This document shows positions 55,365 through 64,000 of a stretch of DNA of 64,000 bases, piece by piece. Source of the DNA: Nakamurella flava. GTDB lineage: Bacteria; Actinomycetota; Actinomycetes; Mycobacteriales; Nakamurellaceae. The stretch covers positions 1,426,001-1,490,000 of the forward strand of contig NZ_SZZH01000001.1 in assembly GCF_005298075.1 (NCBI RefSeq), written 5' to 3'. Position numbers and translations under genes: made by a program. A model generated the notes under the pieces. The model worked only from the letters and a program-made list of their open reading frames with translations, searched no databases and was not told the DNA's origin. Every line of letters begins with the position of its first letter. Positions within the stretch are counted from its first letter, which is position 1.

Positions 55365-55483
55365 GAGATGGCATCCACCCCCGACACGCCGTCACCGCTG
55401 CGAGTCGGACGGTGACCGGCAGCCGACGATGGACACCACGCACGGCAGCCGTCCCGCTGCCCCGGTTCCTCGGAGGGCTTCCC

Positions 55484-56194
55484 ATGACCACCTCGGACAC
55501 CTCCCGGACCTCCAGCGGCTCCGGCACGGACCACTCGACCTCCTTCCCGTCCCATCTCTCAGGCGAGGGGTCGGCCGACGACACCCGCACGTCAGCCTGG
55601 TCGGGAAGCCCGTACGAGCCGCTGCCCGCGGATTCCACCTACGCCGACTACAGCTCGAGCGGCTCCACCGACACGGCCTACTCGCCGAGCGTCTACGTCC
55701 CCCCACCCGCCGACGCCGAGACGCCCACCCCCACCGGCGGCCGGCGGACCAGGGCCCGCTTTGTCGCCGCCCTCGTCGGCGGGGTCGCCGGTCTGCTGCT
55801 CGTCGCCGGCGGGCTGTACCTGATCGGCCGGTTCGGTCTCCAGGTGCACGACGCCATGGTCACCAGCCGCGGAGCCACCGACCCCTGGGACGTCACCCTG
55901 ACCATCCTCGGCGGCGGCCTCATCCTGCTGGCCACCCTGCTCAACGGCTGGACGCCGTGGGCGACCCTCGTCCCGGGACTCGTCCTCACCGGGGCCGGCG
56001 TGTGGTCGCTGGTCACCTACGACGGCGCCGACCGGGTGGCCACCACCATCGACACCGTCTTCGCCCGCCCCGAGATCGTCCTGTGGGGCGTCAACGGGTG
56101 GGTCCTCGGTCTGGGCGCCGTGCTGCTCGCTTCTTCCGGGGCCGCGATCATCGCGCGGGCGGCCGGTCGTCGCCGAGGTCGCCCCGGGCAGTGA
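55484..56194 (+). CDS. Membrane protein with a Ser/Thr/Pro-rich N-terminus, unknown function
   Basis: The 236-residue protein has an N-terminal low-complexity tail of 85 residues rich in Ser, Thr, Pro and Tyr. Four hydrophobic helices (about 92-115, 135-155, 162-180 and 205-228) follow. I recognise no family. The ATG at 55484 has CGGAGGG upstream. A GC-rich terminator follows its stop. It is in a gene-poor context with no pathway link. Confidence 0.65.
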   Translation: MTTSDTSRTSSGSGTDHSTSFPSHLSGEGSADDTRTSAWSGSPYEPLPADSTYADYSSSGSTDTAYSPSVYVPPPADAETPTPTGGRRTRARFVAALVGGVAGLLLVAGGLYLIGRFGLQVHDAMVTSRGATDPWDVTLTILGGGLILLATLLNGWTPWATLVPGLVLTGAGVWSLVTYDGADRVATTIDTVFARPEIVLWGVNGWVLGLGAVLLASSGAAIIARAAGRRRGRPGQ

Positions 56195-56219
56195 CCCTCG
56201 GCATAGCACACGACAAAGG

Positions 56220-56245
56220 AGCGGCCCCGGGTGACCGGGGCCGCT
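56220..56245. terminator. Bidirectional terminator
   Basis: An 11-bp perfect stem (56220-56230 with 56235-56245) with a GTGA loop is followed by TTCTC on the plus strand. It lies between the convergent membrane-protein and rdgB genes. Confidence 0.75.
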
Positions 56246-56256
56246 TTCTCGTTCCG

Positions 56257-56871
56257 TCAGGACAGCAGCGCGACCCGCAGCTGCGGCAACAGCGCCCGGA
56301 TGGCCCGACCCCGGTGCGACAGGCGGTCCTTCTCGGCCGGGTCCAGTTCCGCCGACGTCCGGCCGTCGCCGGCCTCGTCGCTCTCGGTGGGGACGAACAA
56401 CGGGTCGTAGCCGAAACCGTTCACGCCGGTCGCCGAACGGACGATCCGGCCCCGCCACTCGCCCCGCACCACCACGGGCTTGCGCCCGGGGACGGCCAGC
56501 GCCAGCGCGGACACGAACCCGGCACCCCGGCGTTCGTCGGGGACGTCGGCCAGCTGGGCCAGCAACAGGGCATTGTTGGCCTCGTCGGCGCCGTGGGTGC
56601 CAGACCATCGGGCCGACAGCACCCCGGGCATCCCGTTGAGCGCATCGACCTCGAGACCGGAATCGTCGGCCAACGAGATCTCGCCGGTCTCCCGGGCCGT
56701 CTGCACGGCCTTGATCAGCGCGTTCTCCTCGAAGGTCGCCCCGTCCTCCGGGAGCTCGGGGAAGTCCGGCACGTCGGCCAGGCCGAGCACAGTGACCTCC
56801 GCGCCCACGATGCGCTGCAGCTCCCGCAGTTTCTTGGCGTTCCGGGTGGCCAACAGAACCCGACCGGTCAT
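56257..56871 (-). CDS. rdgB: Non-canonical purine NTP pyrophosphatase (RdgB/HAM1 family)
   Basis: This enzyme removes ITP and XTP from the nucleotide pool. The 204 residues have the N-terminal [30 protein letters not shown] with the metal-binding Asp, and [11 protein letters not shown]. The ATG at 56871 overlaps the stop of rph (ATGA), so it is translationally coupled. The murI-rph-rdgB order is found in mycobacteria. Confidence 0.95.
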   Translation of the reverse strand: MTGRVLLATRNAKKLRELQRIVGAEVTVLGLADVPDFPELPEDGATFEENALIKAVQTARETGEISLADDSGLEVDALNGMPGVLSARWSGTHGADEANNALLLAQLADVPDERRGAGFVSALALAVPGRKPVVVRGEWRGRIVRSATGVNGFGYDPLFVPTESDEAGDGRTSAELDPAEKDRLSHRGRAIRALLPQLRVALLS

Positions 56872-57647
56872 CGGGCCGACCCGCCCTTCACCACGTCCGC
56901 AGCGACGATGCTCAAATTGCCGAGCGGCTCGGCGAGCGCCGCGCGCTGCAGCTCCGTGAGGCGTTCGATGCCGGCCAGCGCCAGATCCACCATCGTGTCG
57001 AGGGTCGAGCGTGCGAACGTCGCCCCCTCCCCCGTGCCCTGCACCTCGACCAGGGTCCCGGCATCCGTGGCCACCACGTTCATGTCGACCTCGGCCCGGG
57101 CATCCTCCTCGTAGGGCAGGTCCAGCCGGACCCGGCCCCCGACGACGCCGACCGAGATGGCGGCGATCTGGCAGGACAGCGGCTGCGGGTCGGACAGCAG
57201 CTTGCGCTCCCGCAGCAGGGTCACCGCGTCGGCCAGGGCGACGTACGCGCCGGTAATCGCTGCGGTGCGCGTGCCGCCGTCGGCCTGCAGGACATCGCAG
57301 TCCACCGCGATCGTGTTCTCCCCGAGCGCCTTCAGGTCCACGCACGCCCGCAGCGACCGGCCGATGAGCCGAGAGATCTCGTGGGTGCGACCGCCGACCC
57401 GGCCCTTGACCGACTCCCGGTCGCTGCGCTCGTTGGTCGCCGACGGCAGCATCGCGTACTCGGCGGTCAGCCACCCCAGGCCCGAACCCTTCCGCCAGCG
57501 CGGGACCCCCGGGGTCACCGACGCCGCGCACAACACCTTGGTGTCGCCGAACTCGACCAGCACCGACCCCGCCGGGTGCTTCTGGAACGCCCGGGTGAAA
57601 CGCACCGGGCGCAGTTCGTCGTCCGCTCGACCGTCCGCTCTCGTCAT
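56868..57647 (-). CDS. rph: Ribonuclease PH
   Basis: This phosphorolytic exonuclease trims the 3' ends of tRNA precursors. The 259 residues have the family motifs [30 protein letters not shown], and [14 protein letters not shown]. The ATG at 57647 has no Shine-Dalgarno, and TAGCCT ends 7 nt upstream, so it is probably leaderless. It overlaps rdgB and follows murI by 58 nt. Confidence 0.95.
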   Translation of the reverse strand: MTRADGRADDELRPVRFTRAFQKHPAGSVLVEFGDTKVLCAASVTPGVPRWRKGSGLGWLTAEYAMLPSATNERSDRESVKGRVGGRTHEISRLIGRSLRACVDLKALGENTIAVDCDVLQADGGTRTAAITGAYVALADAVTLLRERKLLSDPQPLSCQIAAISVGVVGGRVRLDLPYEEDARAEVDMNVVATDAGTLVEVQGTGEGATFARSTLDTMVDLALAGIERLTELQRAALAEPLGNLSIVAADVVKGGSAR

Positions 57648-57654
57648 GATCTGC

Positions 57655-57660
57655 AGGCTA
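57655..57660 (-). promoter_or_regulatory. Candidate -10 element for leaderless rph
   Basis: TAGCCT on the minus strand (57660-57655) lies 7 nt upstream of the rph ATG. The same hexamer and spacing occur before the rhomboid gene at 63893-63898. Confidence 0.55.
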
Positions 57661-57705
57661 GTGCCCGGGACCGACAGCACCGGTCGGACCCAGGCCGGGG
57701 AGGGG

Positions 57706-58518
57706 TCAGACCCGGGCACCCAGCCCGGCGACGGTCCCGATCTCCGGTCCGAGGAACCGCCGGCCCAGCCGGGTGAACGGCTCGGGGTCGCCGGTGGCCA
57801 GGAACTCGTGGGGCCCGTTCGGTGTGGCGCCGTCGGCCAGCAGGTCGAGCTCGGTCAACTTCCGGTACACGTCCTTGGCGGTCTCTTCGGCACTCGACAC
57901 GAGCGTCACGCCCTCGCCCAACACCAGCGACAGCGCGCCGGTCAGCAGCGGGTAGTGGGTGCACCCGAGCACCACCGTGTCGACCGCCGCGCCCTGCAGC
58001 GGAGCCAGGTAGGCCTGGGCCAGCCCGATGACCTGCCGACCCGAGGTGATGCCACGTTCCACGAAGTCCACGAACGACGGACAGGCCAGGGCGTGCACGC
58101 GGACCGGGCTGGCGTCGAACGCGTCCTGGTAGGCCCCCGAAGCGATGGTCGCGGACGTGCCGAGCACCCCGACCTCGCCGGAGCGGGTGACCGCGACGGC
58201 CCGTCGCACGGCCGGCCGGATCACCTCGATGACGGGGACGTCGTACCGTTCGCGGGCGTCGGCCAGGCACGCGGCCGACGCGGTGTTGCAGGCGATCACC
58301 AGGGCCTTGACGCCGCTCTCGACCAGCTCGTCGGCCACCGCCAGGGCGTGCCGGCGGACCTGCGCGATCGGCAGCGGACCGTAGGGGCCGTTGGCGGTGT
58401 CGCCGACGTAGCGGACCCGCTCGGCCGGCAGCTGGTCGATGATGGCCCGGGCGACGGTCAGTCCGCCCACCCCCGAGTCGAAGACCCCGATGGGCGCCTG
58501 CTGACGCGCGCTGCTCAC
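57706..58518 (-). CDS. murI: Glutamate racemase
   Basis: This cytoplasmic racemase makes D-glutamate for peptidoglycan. The 270-residue protein has [12 protein letters not shown] (residues 11-22), the catalytic cysteines in [10 protein letters not shown] and [10 protein letters not shown], and the GDTANGPYG loop. The GTG at 58518 has no Shine-Dalgarno; TACCGT ends 8 nt upstream, suggesting a leaderless start. It is followed by rph and rdgB on the same strand. Confidence 0.94.
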   Translation of the reverse strand: MSSARQQAPIGVFDSGVGGLTVARAIIDQLPAERVRYVGDTANGPYGPLPIAQVRRHALAVADELVESGVKALVIACNTASAACLADARERYDVPVIEVIRPAVRRAVAVTRSGEVGVLGTSATIASGAYQDAFDASPVRVHALACPSFVDFVERGITSGRQVIGLAQAYLAPLQGAAVDTVVLGCTHYPLLTGALSLVLGEGVTLVSSAEETAKDVYRKLTELDLLADGATPNGPHEFLATGDPEPFTRLGRRFLGPEIGTVAGLGARV

Positions 58519-58547
58519 GGTGATCGACGGTACCCGGCGGCGGACCG

Positions 58548-59171
58548 TCAGCCGGGTTGCCGCCGGCGGTAGCGGACGTGGGTCGTCAACGGCGAGTGCA
58601 GGACCTCCACCGGTTCGAAATCGAAGTCGCGCACCCCGTCGAAGAGGCTCTCGCCGCCGCCCAGCAGCACGGGGGCGATGTCCAGGGTGAGTTCGTCGAC
58701 CACGCCGGCGTTCAGGGCCTGCCGGACGGTCGAGGCACCGCCGGCGATGTCGACCCCGCCGTCCCCACCACCGGCCGCCGCCGCCTCCCTCGCCTGGGCG
58801 TAGGCGGCGTCGAACCCGTCGGTGACGAAGTGGAAGGTCGTGCCGCCCTGCATCTCGATCGGCTCCCGCTCGTGGTGGGTGAGGACGAAGACCGGTGCGT
58901 GATAGGGCGGCTCGGGTCCCCACCAGCCGTCCCAGGGCTCGTCCCACCCGCCGCGGATCGGCCCGAACATATTGCGGCCCATGACGTACGCGCCGCGGGG
59001 GCGCATCAGCCAACTGGTGGCGGTGCGGTCGGCCTCGGTGGCCCGGGGGTCCCCGATGTGCCAGCCGTGCAGCTCGTGCCCCCGCACACCCAGCGGGTGG
59101 TCACGACTCTGGTGGGGACCGGCACAGAACCCGTCCAGCGAGATCGACATGTGGCAGGTGGTGTCCGACAT
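58548..59171 (-). CDS. Dihydrofolate reductase-like (RibD C-terminal family) protein
   Basis: The 207-residue protein matches the RibD C-terminal/DHFR-like family: [11 protein letters not shown] at the start, [14 protein letters not shown] with the NADPH-binding pattern, [16 protein letters not shown], and [18 protein letters not shown]. It is a probable NADPH-dependent reductase of unknown substrate rather than a true DHFR. The ATG at 59171 follows GGGAG. It lies 29 nt from murI and may be transcribed with it. Confidence 0.82.
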   Translation of the reverse strand: MSDTTCHMSISLDGFCAGPHQSRDHPLGVRGHELHGWHIGDPRATEADRTATSWLMRPRGAYVMGRNMFGPIRGGWDEPWDGWWGPEPPYHAPVFVLTHHEREPIEMQGGTTFHFVTDGFDAAYAQAREAAAAGGGDGGVDIAGGASTVRQALNAGVVDELTLDIAPVLLGGGESLFDGVRDFDFEPVEVLHSPLTTHVRYRRRQPG

Positions 59172-59235
59172 CGGCTGCTCCCGTGGGTGGTCGTCGGGCC
59201 ATCCTGGCAGTGCCCACCGACAACCGGTATCCGCG

Positions 59236-60755
59236 CTACTCGAACTCCGATCCGTCCGTGACGGCGAGCCGGTCCCGGAACGCCTCCACCGTGCCCGGCC
59301 ACAGCAGCGTCAGCCGACCGGAACGCCGGTCGACGTACCAGTTCTCGCAGCCCCCACGGACCCACGGCGTGTCCGCCGCGGCCGCGTCGATCTCGGCGGT
59401 CCAGGTCCGCTCGGCCTCCGGGCGGACCCGCAGCACCCCGTCCGCGCCCCGACGGTCCAGACAGCGCACGAGGTACCCGGCCTGCTCCTCCAGCATGAGT
59501 ACCGACGAGTTGTGACCGAGCGAGGCGTTCGGCCCGTTGAGCACGAACAGGTTCGGGAAGCCGCTGACCACGGTGGACGCGAACGCGGTCATCCCGGTCG
59601 ACCAGTGCTGGGCCAGCGTCTCGCCGCCTTCGCCGGTCACCAGCTCGGCATAGGGCTGACGGCTGGAGGCGAAACCGGTGGCCAGCACCAGGACATCGGC
59701 CCGGTGCCGGCGCCCGCTGTCGGCCACCAGGGTGTCCCCCGCCACCCGCACCAGCGCCGACGGCTCCAGCCGGACGGAGCCGTCGGCGAGCACCGGGTAG
59801 AAGTCGTCGGACAGCAGGACCCGTTTGCAGCCGAACGCATAGTCCGGGGTCAGCGCGGCCCGCAGAGCCGGGTCGGCGACCTGCGCGGCCAGGTGGGCCT
59901 GCGCGACCGCCTGGGCCCGGGCGGCGGCGGCCGGGTCGCCCGAGCGGGACGCGAACCGGTCCTCGCCCTCGGCGTAGAGCTCGGCGCGCAGGGCGGCGAG
60001 AGCCTGCGGATCGTCGTCGAAACGGTGCCGTTCGTCGTCGGTGTAGGGGCGGGCGCCGCGCGGCACGATCCAGGCGGGGGTCCGCTGGAACAGCGTGACC
60101 CGCCCGCCGGACGCGGCGGCGGCCCGGGCCAGTGGCGGCACCAGCTGCACCGCGCTGGCCCCGGTCCCGACGACCGCGACCCGGGCGCCGGCCAGGTCGA
60201 CCGCGTGGTCCCAGCGGGCCGAGTGGAACGACGGCCCGGCAAAGCCGTCCAGGCCGGGGACGTCCGGGACGGTGGGCTCGGTCAGCCGCCCGCAGGCCAG
60301 CACCAGCACCGCGGCCCGGACCACCCGGGGACGGGCCCCGCCGACGGTGAGCCGCCAGTGCCGCTCGCTCCCGTCCCAGACCGCCGACCACAGGGGTGAG
60401 TCCAGTGCGGGGCGAATGCCCTCGGCCCGGGCGACATCCTCCAGATAGGAACGGATCTCGTCACCGGGCGCGTACACCGCCGACCAGTCCGGGTTGGGGT
60501 GCGCACGGAACCCGTACAGGTGGCTCGGCACGTCGCAGGCGATCCCGGGATAGGTGTTGTCCCGCCAGGTACCTCCCACGGCCCTCGCCCGCTCTAGCAC
60601 CAGGACGTCGTCGTGGCCGGCCCGGCGCAGCGCCATCGCGGCGGCCAGGCCGGCGAAACCCGCACCCACCACCACGATCTCGGCCCGGTCGACCGAATCC
60701 GGCGGCGCGAGTCCAGCTTGGCCGGCCACACCCGCACAGGGGTCGCAGATCGCCG

Positions 60756-60759
<4 letters not shown>
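59236..60759 (-). CDS. Flavin-dependent Baeyer-Villiger-type monooxygenase
   Basis: The 507-residue flavoprotein has two nucleotide-binding motifs: GAGFAG at 32-37 for FAD and GTGASA at 198-203 for NADPH. Between them is FAGPSFHSARWD at 173-184, which fits the Baeyer-Villiger fingerprint FxGxxxHxxxW(P/D). VLATGFASS and NGPNASLGH follow. Such enzymes insert oxygen into ketones to make esters or lactones; the substrate is unknown. The GTG at 60759 overlaps the FO synthase stop (GTGA). Confidence 0.85.
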
Positions 60760-63107
<2,348 letters not shown>

Positions 63108-63141
63108 ACCCCGACGATAGGCCGCTCGGCGACCGGCCCGA

Positions 63142-63885
63142 TCAGACGGCGATGGCCTTGCGTCGCGCCCGGTCCGCCCCGCTGACCAGGAAGGCGGCCA
63201 GCACGCCGGCCAACGCCCCACAGAGGTGGGCCTGCCAGGAGATCGTGACGACCGAGGTGAGGTCGGCCGCGGCCGGCCGGACGATGCCCGTCCAGAACAG
63301 GCTGCCCCACACGGCGAGAAGCACGATGCCGAGCAGGATGTGCTTCCAGGACCGGGTGAATACCCCACGAGCGATGAGGAACGCCAGCCACCCGAAGACG
63401 ACACCGGACGCGCCGACGGTCACCGAGTTGGACGGCGAGATCAGCCAGACCCCGAGCCCGGACAGCAACCACACCAGCACGGTGACGGCGACGAACTGCT
63501 TCATGCCGCCGACCGAGATGAGCACGCCCAGGATGATCAGCGGCACGATATTGGCCAGCAGGTGCTGCCAGTTGTAGTGCACCAGTGGTGCGGTGAGAAT
63601 GCTCCACAAGTCGCTGAGCGAGCGCGGCTCGATCCCCCAACTCGTGGCGAGCCGGCCGCCCATCGCCCAGTTGACGATCTGGATGACCACCATCGCCAGG
63701 GCCAGCACGCCGACGGTGATCGCGGCGGCGCGCAGGTTCTCCGGCAGCAGCCCGGGCTTCTTCGCCGGGGCGGTGGACCCCGTCGGCACGACCGGTGCCG
63801 AGAAACCACCGGGCGGACCGGCCGAGTAGCTCCCGGGCGTGGACCCGTACGAATCGGCGGGCGGGAAACCGGGCGACGAGGTCAT
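63142..63885 (-). CDS. Rhomboid-family intramembrane serine protease
   Basis: This membrane protease cleaves transmembrane substrates within the bilayer. The 247 residues have a disordered Pro/Ser-rich N-terminus and about six helices. The Ser-His dyad is Ser160 in VGASGVVFG and His220 in WQAHLCGALAG; HYNWQHLLANI holds His108 and Asn112, the oxyanion-hole region. The ATG at 63885 has no properly spaced Shine-Dalgarno: TAGCCT lies 7 nt upstream, so it is probably leaderless. The substrate is unknown. Confidence 0.9.
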   Translation of the reverse strand: MTSSPGFPPADSYGSTPGSYSAGPPGGFSAPVVPTGSTAPAKKPGLLPENLRAAAITVGVLALAMVVIQIVNWAMGGRLATSWGIEPRSLSDLWSILTAPLVHYNWQHLLANIVPLIILGVLISVGGMKQFVAVTVLVWLLSGLGVWLISPSNSVTVGASGVVFGWLAFLIARGVFTRSWKHILLGIVLLAVWGSLFWTGIVRPAAADLTSVVTISWQAHLCGALAGVLAAFLVSGADRARRKAIAV

Positions 63886-63892
63886 ACCTCCC

Positions 63893-63898
63893 AGGCTA
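63893..63898 (-). promoter_or_regulatory. Candidate -10 element for leaderless rhomboid gene
   Basis: TAGCCT (63898-63893 on the minus strand) is 7 nt from the ATG. GGGAGG lies between them but is too close to the ATG to act as a Shine-Dalgarno. The remaining bases to 64000 show no further gene. Confidence 0.5.
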
Positions 63899-64000
63899 CC
63901 GACGCAGCGTGGACCGGGGATCAGGGACAACCCTGAACGGGCGACCCCCGTCCGGAACGCCGCAGAGCCGGTCGTTCGCGCCGCTCCGTGGCCTCAGGCC

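Overview
The window is a 64 kb chromosomal segment from a very GC-rich actinobacterium. The evidence is the base composition, the heavy use of GTG starts, an F420 (FO synthase) gene, group II truncated globin, furA next to a catalase gene, PPK2, oligoribonuclease, and gene neighbourhoods shared with mycobacteria: ettA, NAD-glutamate dehydrogenase, thioesterase and globin in one block, and murI, rph and rdgB in another. A Nakamurella-like or related lineage would fit, but the genus cannot be proven from this sequence. I see no prophage, insertion sequence, CRISPR array or composition break, so this is core and metabolic chromosome rather than an island.

Layout. 1-2.4 kb: a partial MscS-type channel, a globin, a conserved hypothetical and a thioesterase. 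2.6-9.9 kb: the 1677-residue NAD-glutamate dehydrogenase, a previously hidden 59-residue zinc-ribbon protein, and the ABC-F factor EttA. 10-18 kb: a membrane-anchored hydrolase, a DEAD-box helicase behind a structured leader, a PrmC-like methyltransferase, a shikimate-dehydrogenase-like protein, SSB and acetoacetyl-CoA synthetase. 18-25.5 kb: GNAT, CopD-CtaG fusion, tRNA-Arg, two small membrane/regulatory genes, HerA-like ATPase, oligoribonuclease and tRNA-His. 25.5-27.6 kb: trpS with an upstream tryptophan-rich leader peptide, a small membrane protein, and tRNA-Lys. 27.7-34.4 kb: a small-molecule dehydrogenase region (GAF/Fis regulator, aldehyde dehydrogenase, acyl-CoA dehydrogenase, glycerol dehydrogenase). 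34.5-45.4 kb: EamA transporter, a ParA-like ATPase, katA-furA, an S9 peptidase, a UbiB-like kinase, PPK2 and a DUF389 protein. 45.4-50.4 kb: the five-gene urea ABC transporter urtABCDE. 50.8-64 kb: an amidohydrolase, an L,D-transpeptidase, Bcp peroxiredoxin, a tRNA-Leu with a short variable arm, TRIC channel, murI-rph-rdgB, a reductase, a Baeyer-Villiger-type monooxygenase, FO synthase and a rhomboid protease.

Functional themes. Nitrogen handling is represented by urtABCDE and gdh, and GlnR-like half-sites precede urtA. Oxidative-stress defence is represented by furA-katA and bcp. RNA metabolism and translation are represented by orn, rph, ettA, a DEAD-box helicase and trpS. Ten or so genes appear to have leaderless promoters, with a TANNNT element 6-8 nt before the start codon.

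The most interesting signals are four. (1) A 12-codon leader peptide with tandem Trp codons, with a hairpin that can hide the trpS ribosome-binding site, lies upstream of trpS. (2) An FO synthase whose CofH half has lost its radical-SAM CxxxCxxC motif. (3) A tRNA with a Leu UAG anticodon and a Leu-type D-arm but no long variable arm. (4) A perfect AGTACTGC inverted-repeat operator before the acyl-CoA dehydrogenase.
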